Assembly (NCBI GenBank): GCA_035041965.1
Contig: JAPYMA010000467.1
Location: forward strand, 62,001-126,000
Length of the DNA: 64,000 bases
Reading direction: 5' to 3'
Source of the DNA: Anisakis pegreffii
Taxonomy: Eukaryota; Nematoda; Chromadorea; Rhabditida; Anisakidae
Position 1 is the stretch's first letter; each line of letters begins with the position of its first letter. The translations under genes were made by a program, and so were the position numbers. The notes beneath the pieces are model-generated. The model saw only the letters and a list, made by a program, of their open reading frames with translations, was not told the DNA's origin and ran no database searches. Shown here in pieces: positions 1 through 13,033 of this stretch.

Positions 1-2338
1 GCATTCCACTGCTTCATAGTCAAAGATAAAAGTGGTTGAAGTGAATCACTAAACGAAAGATGTTGGTGATTTTGGAATTGATGTGGATGATAGTGTTAGG
101 ATGAGAATGAGGGAGGAAAGGGGATAGAAGAGACATATGGATGGGTTGGAAATGGAACGATGAGAATATGGTGATCTTATTCGTTGTTTATTTGAATGCT
201 TGATGGTTTGGGTCGAGGTGAGGTGATAGTTTATTTCATGAATTATATCTTTATGAATGTGTTCATTTAGGAGGGAGTCAGACTTCAGGGGCATGACACA
301 TCACTGATTATGGTGTTTTTGATAAGGTTCAAGGGAATGAGATAGTGGTCAATATTAGGATGTTGTACAAGTGGATGGATTCATTCAGTGGTTATTTTAA
401 GTGAGTAAACTGTTTTTATCAAAAGTTGTTATGATGATGAAGTTCGCTTTTGATTATTTACATTGTTGGATTAGGGTGTTGGTCGCATGACAAGCTCACT
501 TACCACAAGTCATGTTGCTCTTTTTTATAAAATGATAAAGCTGTTGACGACAAAAAGAAACACGTATCAAACTGCAAAGTACATTGCGTTGTCCAGTGCA
601 TCCCAGCAAGTTGAAGCACCGAATTAAAATTTTGTTTATTTGCAGTTGATCATTGACGTGGAATGAATGTAAATTAATTTTTGTGTAAGATTGATATATG
701 GATCACGAATTGAAGTTATCATAAATGTTCAATTCAGTCCTTTCATTATCTCGAATTGTCAAAGAATGGCCCCTCATCTGTCACAAAGTCACCCGCCTCC
801 CTAACCCACCAAGGAACATCCCATCAGTCGGCTCGAATGAATCTGCTGAAGCCAAGCCAAGTTCATTCTCGAATGGATTGCTGAAACGGTTGTTGCTTCT
901 ATATAATAGTGCAATCATTCCTTTATTGCACCAAATCGATACACTTTTGTTGTCTATTCATTAGCAAATATCACAAATTAGAACAAAATCAGTCCTACCA
1001 TCTCACCTCTTACTTCTCTCCTCTCCTCATGTCCTCTTCTTATATTCAACATCCCTTTTATTTATCGAATCAATCACTTCAAGAAACCGACTATCTTCAT
1101 TAGATCTACATTGTTATCATTATCAATATTGCTGTAAAAATGATATGACATCTCATCAATTATTTACCTGATTGTGCGTTTCTTCATAACAGCTATTCAA
1201 CGTGATAATGCTATTCGCAGATGCTTATTCCTTGAGTTCGTTCTCTTTTTTCTTTTTCATTCACACATTACAACCTCTCCGATCCGGATCCCACATCCGT
1301 CATCCCTCCTCCCTCTCTCTCAGCTCAAATTTGGTATCACTGCTTTTTCTCTGTCACCTTAAATGTTCCATCATTATTTAAGAGTGTTCACTTAATTGTG
1401 TTGTTGAAATCCCGTTAGCGATGACAAGTTCTGAGGTGAGGCGGAATGGAAGAGAAGAGAGTAAAGAAATAATGAGGATTGGATTGGAGATGCCGCCATT
1501 ACATAAGCGTTACTCTTGTTTATTGCTTCATGCATGTATCATCGATATGCATCTATTCGTGTACTTTTGTGGATGTATCGATGTATGATTATTTATTTCT
1601 TGTGTGAAAGAGATAAGTTAAAGTGTTTTTGAGTTGTGCGATAAACTAGAAACAGAACATGATAAGCGAATGGTAGAGTTTGGTTATTGGTTTTTTTGTC
1701 GATTTGTTGTTTGAGATGGTCATTGCTTGTTTTGGAGTGAGAAATCTGAATGGATCCATACATGGGCTAAATTGATCGATTATCAATGGTTTGATTAATG
1801 AATTGATAATGAAGGATGTAGTTTTGAGTATGCCTTTCGGCCAATTTAGACGAATGAACAATGAAATGAGGCACTAATTAATGTTTTTTCGATACAAAAT
1901 GTATTTGATGAATATTTCGATCATTCAAGCAGTGCATGATAAAAATAAGTTGTGTTTATGAAGGGCAAAATGCATGCAACTGTGGATAGCATTTCATGGA
2001 TGATGGGTAGTGCATCACCATCTTTCCTTGTACCTTCGTCCAAAAAAGACGTCACTCAAATGACATCGTTAAGTGATAGTAATAATAACAGTGAAAATAA
2101 TACTAAATAATGGTAATAAAAATGATCAGCGATACATCATGTTCATTGCTTCAATACCAGTCCAATAACAACATAAATTGAAAAAGTATCATTTACATAT
2201 CCAAGCATATTGCTTTTGTGGTAATTTAAGAGTAGTTCGTTTAATTGGTTATTTGTAATTGAATCAGTACGGTTTGAATCAGCTCAAGTGGTTTAATATA
2301 CGATATGATATACCTAAACTGATAATATCAATTCAAAA
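1..2338. other. 5' flank, no gene recognised
   Basis: I found no open frame with recognisable protein character and no RNA gene here. The stretch is AT-rich and probably holds upstream control sequence, or an upstream intron, of the Hunchback-like gene that begins at or just after 2339. A good 3' splice site (TTATTTCAG ending at 2352) means an earlier exon could lie in or beyond this stretch. Confidence 0.5.
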
Positions 2339-5300
2339 ATGCCTTATTTCAGCAGTCTCCTATTGAACCTCTCACAACAGCAACAACGAGAATCAGTCAA
2401 GAATTTATCGTCATCACCAATCAAGACTGAAACTAGTGATAGTGACATCAATAACAATAATAATTTGAATATTGGTGTTGATAAGCAGCACCACAATCAG
2501 ATTGTAACTACCTTGGCAGAGTGTCATCGCATCGAAGAAGAACCCCTTCTCAGCGAGAAACTTCCCACCTCGTGCTCAGTTGCCACTCCGAACTCGTGTA
2601 CGAATTCGACCAGTTCGGTGATCAGTACCACTTCTAACTCCCCGCCTCGATCCACACCTCACTCGCAGCCCCCTCTCTCTATCAGTCCTGTCTTGGCTGA
2701 AATAACCACTTCAACACCGCCAACCGGATCCTTCTGTCGTGCCCCAGGTCTCGGCCCGCTCCCTATTCCCGATCTCCTTAACTCGTCCTCGTCATCGTCA
2801 TCTCAATTACCGTTAGTGTGTGCAATATGTGGCTTCTCATGCAACTCCAAGTTCCATTACAATTCACATATGAATACACATGGCGATCATCAATGTACGA
2901 TGTGTGATTATACGTCTCGAACAGAGGGTCGTTTGAAGAAGCATATGCGTGATTCACATACCATTCAAGAGCAGATGGCTGCAGGACTTGATGTTGAGAT
3001 TATCGCATCTTCCTCTCAACTGTTCAGCAGCTCGTCGACCAGCTTGACGTCAAACACCCAACTTGGCACAACTATGACTTCTGTGCTCGAAGCAGCTAAC
3101 CTTGCAGCCGCAACCCAACTCGCCGCTGCAATGCATGCTGCCTCATCCTCCAGTAGCACCTCACCCAATTATACCTCCACCCCTCCATCCTCTACTTCCG
3201 ATGATCATCAAACTGCTATTACTTCATCTGCTTCTCATTCCCTTCTCCCATCAGCCCTCGATCAAATCCGAGCATTCACCGAAAATCCGAGCATTTTACC
3301 TGATCTCTCGTCGACCAATCTTGCCTCAGCCCTGATGTCCCATGGTCTTCTTGGGACTGCACCCCCCATCTCAGAAGCATCTACATCATCCCCTACCGAA
3401 GAGCAACAAGCATCAGCAAGTTATTCTCTCACCATCAGCGGGTCTTCTTCAGAACGTCGAAGCAGTGGCAGTAAGCCGAAGACGTATAAGTGTAAGCAGT
3501 GTAGTCACGTGAGTGCATCGAAAGAAGATCAGTGGGTTCATGCGCGAACTCATATTCCTGTTGAGAAGCAGTTGGGTTGTACGCGGTGTGGCTTTGTTAC
3601 TGAATATAAACATCACTTGGTCAGTTATGTGACTGATTCTCTTCATTTTTATTCCTCTCCACATTACAATGAATGGTCATAGTTCATGACTTTCAGGAGT
3701 ACCACCTTCGGAATCATATGGGATCTAAGCCGTTTCACTGCAAGAAGTGTGCATATTCATGTGTGAACAAGTCGATGTTGAATTCTCATATGAAGTCGCA
3801 TACGAATGTGTATCAGTTCCGTTGTCGTGATTGCACTTACGCCACCAAATACTGTCATTCTCTCAAATTACATCTCAAAAAATACAATCATACTCGTGCT
3901 GGTGACGCGAATGATTCCACTGTCATTAATGGTCACCACAATACGGGTCCGTACCACTTTCAGAGCCATTCATATAGTTTTCACCGTAGTCAATTACTTT
4001 TATCATATCATCTAAAAAGTTATCCTCGACACTATCGCTCATCATCATATATTTGTATGTCTGGCTCAAAACATTAATCGATGAATAGTGTGATCAACTG
4101 AGAACTAAGAAACAATTCGTTGTTGTGCCAATCTTGTCGATAACACTTTATTTTTCAATCACATCGCTCACAAAATAACTTTATTTTGTTTTGTTTTTTT
4201 AACTCAACATTTTCATCCAGAAATACACTATTCTTGATTATTTTAATTCAGTTTATGGATTACTGTCCCCATAAACACCCTTCACACTGTTCAACTGTAG
4301 CTAGTGTACCGTCGTGAAATAAGCATTTGTGTACCGCCTTAGAATATTGATTTTGTAAGCAAACAAAAATATTTTACCAAAATTCATCAAAAAGTGGAAA
4401 TGACTAAGGTTGCTTAAATCACAAGGTGAAGTAATTGCCGTGATCTACGGTAGACTTTCAGTATCACCATTCGAATCTGCTAATGAGAGCGACTCGTTGA
4501 GACGTTTAAGTGAATCGTACAGCATGAACGGCGCTGATGAAGATACCAGCCCTAGACCTACTTCTACAATACCGACCGCCCAGCAATCTCTTGCAAATAG
4601 TACGGCTATGAATCTCAATCCGATGGTCACTTCAAGTTCGTTGAATCTGGCATCGCAGTTGTTATTGCGACAACACCAGGTTTGCTCTCCTGTTAGATTA
4701 TGAATGTAAATAGGAGTATGGATATGAGCGTTCAGTATGCTCTCTTTGGTTGATTCATTTGTGTTAATTGCTGCGTTACATTGATTTCAAGGGAAGGGAA
4801 GTGCAAACAGATTGTGTTTGTGATTGCAAGAATTTTAGGATGAGTATCATCCACATCATCGTTCTTCATACTACAGCCAGTTTTTTGGGTTTTGCGATGA
4901 AGTTTTTTGAACGAAGTTTGGCGTGACCATATTATAACAGTAATGCAAGGGACATTTAATTACTGTTTTAAGTCTATATTCATTCAGTATCCTCAGTCAT
5001 TTTACCCTTCATCTCTTAGCGATTGCTGTCGTACAGTTTTTCAAAAGCTCTTCGCAAGAAAAGAAGTGAAGAAATAACTTTACAATATATCTTATTGTTA
5101 GTTATTTTAACAGGCTGTTCCTTTAAATTTTGCCTTGTGTCGTCATCGTGTGCAACAGCAATCATTCAACTTTTCTTCTTCAATCATTTCACCTCCCACT
5201 GAACAGAACAGAGATCAGATCAACTCGAATTGATTGATTACTTTGATCTGTTGATCAGTTGATCGCTTTTTTATCGCTTACATCTCAAGTTTGCACTTAT

Positions 5301-8300
5301 CTTTGAAAACACTGCATTCAAAGAGTTGATTCTTTAGAAAGAAATGCGCAATAAAGACAACAGAGATAAGATAAGATAAGATAGGTAGCAATCCATGATA
5401 TGTATCAATAAAAGCATGATTTATTCAGCTAGAGCAAATGGATGTAGTGATGCGAATGAACGGTCTGTCGGGTGGCATAACCCCTTCAGCTATGTTGCCG
5501 AATGTCTCGTCGACAACCACAAACAGCCCTGCAGCAGTATCTCGATGTGCTCTCTGCAACTATCAAGCTCTGAATGAAGAAGATAACCTGCGACATCAAA
5601 TGACTCATCTGATAGCCCACCAAGCTGATCCAGCTGCTACTGCTGCTTCTCTCTACAATTCTATCGCATCTATTCAAAACTGCAATAATCAACCACTCAC
5701 GACGACCTCACCTCGGTATGTCCTATCCAGCATCTCTAATATTCCTCAGAAATTAGTGCGTGATCAGTGATGATCAGTTCGTTAATTGTTCATCCTTTAC
5801 ACAATCGATATCAACTATTGATTGCTAATGATCTGTAGCATCACAGTCAAAACTTTCACTGTCATCTGTTTCGTGGTGATGCATCAAATAATTTTGTGGT
5901 AATGCATAACAGACTGTTTCCATCCCTCTGCTCATGTCAGTTATTGCCTTATACCATATGCACCCATCACTCCTTTCAGTGAACATGATTATATCATTTT
6001 CATTTTAAAAATTCACTAGCATTAATAATAACTGGAATAATAATGATAATAAGAATGCAGTGAGTATACATGTCCAAATAGTATAATATAAATGATCATC
6101 AATATAGTATATAACTGTTTAACAGTATTAATTTGCATATAGCAGTAATATTAATGATAATAGTGTATAAGTGAAGCTGAATGGTGTAATGCATATGATG
6201 TTTGAAATTATGATCAATGTTCATGGTTGATTGATATTCATTGAATTAATGACGCTTGTATGAACGAATGAACACAGTTGCGCCTCTCTTTTGAGGGCTT
6301 CAGCCGGAAGCTGAGTTAATTCGCAAATCATTGGTGACTAAAATTGTTCACTAATACTTTCAAAGTGTTTGTTCAGTCACAAAACAAATGGTAAATTAAA
6401 CACATTTCTGATGTACCATTGTATCAACTTCTTGATTTTTTCTCGAATTTGTCGCTGATTGTAAAACGTAATAGTCTATCAAGGTAGGAATCGCGGTCTG
6501 GTAGATGTTACGGTTTGCTATACGGCCGAAAGAAGAAAAGAGCACGAGAAAAGGTTCGGCAGAAGTGATATTTGATCAAATGTTTCAGGGTTGTTAACGA
6601 ATGCGATGAGAAGCGAAGATTGTCGACCAGTGATGGGAAGTTGAATGATGACGATAAGGAACAGATGCTCGAACGCTGCTTCAACAATACTTCTGGTATT
6701 TCCTCCTATTGTGTACTGCTGCAACCCAACTCCTTTCTTCGCAACACTTTTCATGTGCAAGGATGTAGGCTTCTCACAAGTCCTTTTTACAGCAATCCTC
6801 TCATAGATTCTTCCTCTTGGAAAATAGCGTTCTGCAGAAGTATCATTATGATAGAAAATATCTATTAATTACTAATTAATAATCAATAACCCATTACTGA
6901 ATTAAGGTGATACACATCAAACGTCACCTGTAGAATCAGCGAAAAGTAGTGGCGATGAGGGGTCGTTGACAGCAGAAGAGATGTGTGCTGAGAAGGGAGG
7001 TGGTGCATCGAAACGAAAGGCTGGATTGAAGTTGAATCAGATCGCTGCACGATTGCACGAGAAGAATTCACCGGGAGTCGATGATATGCACATTGTGGAT
7101 AGCACAGATTGCGTGACCAGTGAGGTAGGTTCTATTTGGAGGCGATGGTGATATATTGCTGGGTAATTTCTGTGTATTGATAAGCATTTTTAGAGGATGG
7201 ATGACGATGAGAAGGAGCTAAGTCCGTTGGCTGTAACTCTGCCAATCTCCGCACCGATCGCTTCAAGACCCACCCCGACAAGAGTTCTTCCCACACCGCT
7301 GACATTCACCACGGACACCACCAATCTGAACATCTTCCAACAAGCGTGCATTGCACATATGCAAAATATGGAGGTGCATTCTACACCTTTTCCTTTTCAC
7401 AACGTCCAGTTAAGATCTACACAGAGCACTGTTCGATTAGTTTGTGGAATGTGGTATTGCAGCATACTTTATCAGATGAGATTTGCTCGTTTAAGGGATC
7501 GTCAATAAGTATCGTGACAATATCTTCCGAACGAATGTCAGTTCACTTATTTCTGTGAGAGGATGAAATTCTTGTAGGTTTGAAGTGGTAGATCCTCGTT
7601 TTATAATCGTGAACACATTCACCAATTATTTCATAATATAGTCTGGTATCATTCATCTTAAGTGAGAGAATGAAAGGAGGATGGAGTTTGATCTGGATGT
7701 TCTCTCAAGTAGTTTCCAAAGCATAGAACGTTGATTTGTTGCTGATCAATACCGCAAACGTCATTTCCGTTACTATTCACTTTGTTGTTTGAAGCATATT
7801 CTAATTGTATAATAATAACTAAAATAACAACAAAAACAGCAACTGTCATTCATTTGTTGTCACTTCTTAATCATAAATCATTTCTGAATAATATCTTTTT
7901 TTTAACAGTCGTTCAATTAAAATGTGTATTTTTGAGTGTCGCGATTGATAGCTTAAATTTAAGCTTGTTTTTATTGAAACTAAAACAGTACTGTATTTAA
8001 AGAATGCTATTTGGTATATGACCGACAGGATATCATCAATATTATAACACTAAAGCAACTTCCTATTTGTTCACAGACTGAAACATGCACCTCTTCCCAA
8101 GGTTTCTGTGCACAATAGCATTCCATTCCAATAAACTCCGAATTGTTATCCAAGTATGGATATAATTCGCAAAAAATTTCAGCAGAAACTGCGTTCAGCA
8201 TTCGATATGTGGCGTTTTTCATGTCCGCATTGCAAGATGGCCTTTCAAGACGAGCCATTATTCCATATTCATATGGGGTATCACGGATACGAAAATCCGT

Positions 8301-8377
8301 TCAAGTGCAATCGCTGCGGTCAGGCGTGCAACGATGGTCTAACTTTCAATCTACATCTTCTTCAAGCTAAACATTGA
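2339..8377 (+). CDS. hbl-1: Hunchback-like C2H2 zinc-finger transcription factor (hbl-1)
   Basis: Nuclear DNA-binding factor. In C. elegans, hbl-1 controls developmental timing. Exons: 2339-3619, 3697-3901, 4462-4679, 5429-5715, 6589-6695, 6907-7124, 7194-7373, 8183-8377. All junction phases agree and give 896 residues. Fingers 1-2 are near residues 161-208. Fingers 3-6 form the Hunchback middle cluster across exons 1-2 and include the family signature HHLEYHLRNH and NKSMLNSH. Finger 7 (CALCNYQ) is in exon 4. The last exon holds the C-terminal finger pair ([21 protein letters not shown]) that marks this family. Linkers are rich in Ser, Thr and Asn. The start is uncertain: ATG at 2339 opens the frame, but TTATTTCAG ends at 2352, so exon 1 may really begin at 2353 with more coding sequence upstream. 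The exon 2 donor could also be at 3931. Family assignment is firm; ends are less so. Confidence 0.93.
5365..5383 (+). repeat. (GATAA)n microsatellite
   Basis: Short run of about four GATAA units inside hbl-1 intron 3, just before the 5429 exon. No function is visible. Confidence 0.7.
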
Positions 8378-8871
8378 TTGTCGTCTGTCGCTGCTTGTTA
8401 ATAACTCCTTTTAATGGATCGTTATCAGTGTCATTCCTCAATCCTCAAACCATCCAAACACTAAGGCAATCTCGCCTCATCTGAAACTCACACAGATTCA
8501 TAAATATTACCTCTTGATGACTTGTTGTCGACATATCTCATCGATTCATCGTTGTTGCTCTTCTCAGTTTACTTCTGGTAACCAAATATAAGCGAATCAC
8601 CGTGTTGAAGTTTGGTCACATCGCTAAGTGATTTTAATTATTGACTGATCTATGGATGATCAGTTCGTTCATTATGATGCAGCGCCGTCATTATCAGTAG
8701 ATGTTAAATGGTTGTAATGATAATGCTTACGATTACCTCCTTACTCTACCAATGCAACTCACCATATCCATCAGAATATACTCTATACGACATATGCTTA
8801 GTGCTCTTCACTAAAGTGACCCGTTCTCGAAGGATTTTTTCATTTTGTCATTGATTCTTGTTTTTTAGGCT

Positions 8872-8879
8872 TGTAAATA
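8872..8879 (+). promoter_or_regulatory. PUF-binding element
   Basis: TGTAAATA is the consensus bound by Pumilio/FBF proteins. It lies about 0.5 kb after the hbl-1 stop. C. elegans hbl-1 is known to be repressed through its 3' UTR by puf-9, so the site is plausible, but an 8-mer can occur by chance. Confidence 0.45.
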
Positions 8880-9237
8880 TTAGCACTTTTGCGTGACTGA
8901 ATAATTTATTGTTGATTGGTATTATCTATAAGATTTGAACTGTTGCAAAAACGATAGTAGAGTGAATAAGTTGTTATTGTTGTTTTGTTATTGTTCGAGT
9001 TGTCTTTTGACTCAAAAGCACTTTCATTACTGGATTGATTCGTTCATTATATTCGTTGTTAAGCTGAAGGAACGCACATTCCTCTCTGCTAGCTAATCTC
9101 CTTCTCTTGACTCCTTTCTTTTATTCATTCACCTCATTCTTCATTTGTGATTGTTGTTCGTTGTCGTGTTGTCATTATCTTATTGTTATCATCATTGATA
9201 TTGTGAATGTATTCGAATTTTTCTCTACATTTCTTCT

Positions 9238-9266
9238 TACCTCAGATGATATACACTTTTACCTCA
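9238..9266 (+). promoter_or_regulatory. Two let-7 type 7mer-A1 seed matches
   Basis: TACCTCA occurs at 9238-9244 and again at 9260-9266. Each pairs with let-7 nucleotides 2-7 and has A opposite nucleotide 1. They lie 22 bp apart in the probable hbl-1 3' UTR. Confidence 0.4.
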
Positions 9267-9971
9267 ACTTAAGGGGTCTCATCACCATTTTGTCCGTTTA
9301 TTTATGTTATATTCATCTTTCGCTATGTTAACATTCGTTGCATCGTTTGCCAAAGTCGTTCAGCTGACAGTTTAGCTGTTGGTTATTATTTATGTTTGTT
9401 TATGTAGGTTGGTTGTAATGATTGGGAGGAGGAAGGAAGTAGTAAACGTTTCAGATGCTTGTTGCAGTTCTTGTGTTGTGGATGTGCACAACATGAATTA
9501 TTGCAGTTTTGAGATGAATCGACAAATTTCATGAGCCACTGAAAGAGTCACTGTTGGCTGCTAAACTTGTGTCAATCACTGCAATTCGAGAAATGTGTTA
9601 TTAACTTCATCATCCATTAACTTATCATTCGAATGTGTTATTTCACCTATTCTCAATATTTATTTCTGTATAAGCCACGCGTTCTGAGTTCGTTCACAAT
9701 GCACATTCACACCCCATTTTTTAATCATTACAATCTCCGAACTACTTGCCGTGCCATCTCCATTTTCATCCCTCAAACGGTTATTTTTTACTGATATCAA
9801 ATCATTTCCCAACTCCATATCTCCACCAAAAACGTTCAACTTTTTGAGGATTCTTGCTGGGGTGCGACTGGGTAAAAATGATCCTCACTAACTTCGTCCT
9901 AATTGATATCATCAAGCACACCTCTCAAAAGAGCAGCACAAATGCGTGGTCCAATACGGTTATCAATTGAA

Positions 9972-9979
9972 CTCAGGGA
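9972..9979 (+). promoter_or_regulatory. lin-4 8mer seed match
   Basis: CTCAGGGA pairs with nucleotides 2-8 of lin-4 and has A opposite nucleotide 1. lin-4 regulation of hbl-1 is known in C. elegans. Here the match sits about 1.6 kb after the stop, so it counts only if the 3' UTR reaches this far. Confidence 0.45.
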
Positions 9980-10160
9980 ATTGTATCGTTGAAAGCGATA
10001 CCGTATACCAAATGTTTTTGGTCGTTGTTGTTGTTATTGCTATTGTTATTGTTTTACTGAAGTCGTTTTTGTTCCATTTCATAATCTACGAGTTTGATGA
10101 ATTTACTCCGTTATTCGAATCAACTTCGTATCGTTAATACGTGGTGCTTTTTCTGCTCTA

Positions 10161-10178
10161 CTATCTATCTATCTATCT
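10161..10178 (+). repeat. (CTAT)n microsatellite
   Basis: About 4.5 perfect CTAT units between the lin-4 and let-7 type sites downstream of hbl-1. Confidence 0.8.
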
Positions 10179-10260
10179 CATTGTCCATCTTCATCTACCT
10201 GATTATTCAATCATCTCTTGCTTGATTCGAATTTGTAATCAGATTCGTTGAATGCTCCTT

Positions 10261-10401
10261 CTACCTCCATCTATCACAAGTCTGTTTCTCGGAATCTACT
10301 TGACAAAATGATCTAATTCATAACGTTTGATTTTACCTTCCTGCCTTTATCAAACGTCTTCACATTAGCACTAATAATATGATTGTTATTCAGTCTACCT
10401 C
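10261..10401 (+). promoter_or_regulatory. Two let-7 7mer-m8 seed matches
   Basis: CTACCTC occurs at 10261-10267 and at 10395-10401, both on the hbl-1 sense strand, and pairs with let-7 nucleotides 2-8. No strong 3' supplementary pairing is seen. Confidence 0.45.
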
Positions 10402-10760
10402 CCTGCTATCCATCTCATGACTTATCACACTCAAACTGTTTATAATTCTCTTTTCTCATCGATTCTTCACCTCGACGAATCCACGTTGTCGACTCATCAT
10501 CAGGAAGGGTTATCTGACATCTTTTTCGAGTCTCCTAGAACTCGAATTTGCTCGGAAACAAAAGTTTGTGATGATTGCGGATTGTTGCCGATAGTGTTTT
10601 AATATGAATTCGCCGTTTTGTGACACACTGACATATGCTGAACCGTATTACGACGGTGCTTTTTGATTCTGATTGTTTGTTCGTAAACGATACATATATT
10701 TATATTTTTATGTGGAATGTGAGTGATGATGACTCTGACTTGTATAAATAATACATTTTA

Positions 10761-13033
10761 AAATACATTTCATTTCATCAGTTTTTGTCCTTCGCTTTTG
10801 AGAACAATTTTTATAACTTCGTTGACTGACTCAGAAACAGGTTGATTCATTCAGTCTATCAAATTCATTCGTTCATCCTCATAAAAACTGTCATTTTTAT
10901 GCGTTCTTGACCAAAACTTCCTTAATTGAGATTATCGCATCGAAAAGCAACCAAATGTTGATTAATTTTAAAACGCCATCTTTTAAATAATGCCATGTTC
11001 CATCACTAATGAATTTGGTACTATAAATGGATATAGAACGAAACAAATTTTCAAAAAAAATGCCACAGTAGATTGGGTAATACCAATAATGTTTCAACGT
11101 TGAAGCTCAGGTCGTTCATAATCATATGATGTATGCTTATAATTATCAAAGTAGCTGTTCTGTTTGATGATCATTTGTCGTTATTTAATAGATTCATGCT
11201 TGATTGTATTTATACCTCATTTCTTCAACGCATATTCATCTCATTTAAAGTTTCTTCGATTAATAAAACAATTTTCTGTTTTTTCTTGAGAAACTTTTCG
11301 GCAGACGATTTATGGTAACGACAGAAAAATGCTCATTCTTAAACCATCTTCACCTTCTTAAAAGATTACGATTGCAGAGCTATATGAGCAGGAACGTTTC
11401 ATGCTCTCTTCATTCCTCCCCTGATGATAGTGTAAAACGAGAGGCTGTGCAAAGGTGATTTTTCCTCACCAATCACTGCCACTGAGAATAGTCAGTACGC
11501 AAAATACCATAAATTGCCGAAGCATTTAAATTACGGAATTTAAGTAAGTAAGAAAGCAATTATAAACTTGCAAATGAACCCGTCTCCCTCAAACAATCAT
11601 CGCGTTCCAAAAAACATTGTCAAAAATTCACTTTAAAATTTATTTATCAGAATAACACTCGAATATCTCATTATCATCAATTATTTAGTAAGATTATAGA
11701 AGCAAATTACTGTTCAAACAAGGGAATATTCAATTTAACTAAAGTAAAATAAATAAGAATTGGTTGGAGGAATAAACATCGAACCGTGATTTAAACACTT
11801 AAGAACGATCTCTTCAAACAGGGACAAAAGAAAAGAGGATCACTAGTTGACGAACAGAAAACAACATCAAACACCAATAAAACGCGTCCGTTTGCAAAAT
11901 CAATGAGTTATCGCGATCAATCATTGCAGTTCATCCCTAACTTCACTCATACCTATTGTTATTATCAATTCGTTCCAGCTTCCTTCCGGGCGATAAATGA
12001 AGCACAGCAATTCAGTACATGCGAATAATATTACAATAATAAAACAAAAGCCCTGCTGACGAACGCAGAGATGCAAATGGACACGAAGAAACAATGATAT
12101 GAAAACGGATGAAAGAGGGAGGAAATGTTCGATAATGTGCATGAGGACATCTCATTGTGGATCATGTAATGATATCCTCATAACGTTATAAGATTTGCAC
12201 ACCGCATGCTTTCTGAATCAAGCTGGAATAAACGTTCAAATGAATAGTAGAAGATTCGATGTTTATTAAAGTGAGTAAATACAATAATCTCAAAAAGCGA
12301 ACGCAACTCAACTCAAACTAAAATGAGTTAGTAGTAAATAGGAGAGCGAAACAAAAACGAATGAAATGAAGTGGAGAACAGATTCTCAACAACAATAACA
12401 ATAACAACGAGAAGAATCAAGAGAGAAAAGACAGTAAAATATCCGCTGAATATGTGCCATTCTGAAAGACTTCTACGCAACTCTGAATCTTGTTTTGAGC
12501 TTTTAAGGCGGATTATCTCGAAGTTACACCAAATTCCTTTCGAAAATAAAAGTAAATATACTCAGTAAAAGATTGAATGAAACGTGCGTGAAGCACATGA
12601 GAAGAGAAGAGTCAAAATAAAGCAGCCAAAATTGAATATTGTTGAATGAAATGAGTAACAAAACTAAAACGTTGATAACAACAGTAGTAATGAACTGTGA
12701 GCAATGCATGTAAGATTTGTTATTGAATATCAATCAAAGCACTGAAATCAACATCAAATCAGTTCGAATACCATAATGAAAATACTATAACCACTGAAAA
12801 GATTGACGTTACACGCTTGAAAGGACTACCAGTCCACCCAGTTCGTAATAGGGATTAAGCTATTACCTCTAATACAAATTTTTCAAGCGAACATCTACGA
12901 TCAATCACTCGAAATATCAGTCAAACAGACAGTAACAGTCAAGAAGATATAAACCGGTACTGAAACATCTATGTGACACATCGTAGTCATCAAAGCATTT
13001 GAGTTGAGATGAAATAAGTTCGGTTGGGAATAC
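10761..13033. other. Intergenic region between convergent hbl-1 and ubr-5
   Basis: No convincing gene. The open frames here are short, low in complexity and lack homologous character. The stretch must hold the 3' end of ubr-5 (coding stop at 13034) and possibly the distal hbl-1 3' UTR. Confidence 0.55.

Larger units (their letters stand above)
8378..10760 (+). promoter_or_regulatory. hbl-1: Probable long 3' UTR of hbl-1
   Basis: No coding potential follows the hbl-1 stop for more than 4 kb. The first part contains a PUF element, a lin-4 seed match and several let-7 family seed matches, all on the sense strand. That fits a long, heavily regulated 3' UTR like the one described for C. elegans hbl-1. 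No clear AATAAA marks its end; AT-rich sequence near 10740-10760 is one possible end and AATAAA near 11262 another. The extent is inferred. Confidence 0.5.

Noticed and set aside
7121..7139. let-7-like word TGAGGTAGGTTCT on the plus strand
   Set aside because: It spans the exon 6 donor of hbl-1 (GAG|GTAGGT); it lacks the middle bases of let-7 and shows no precursor hairpin.
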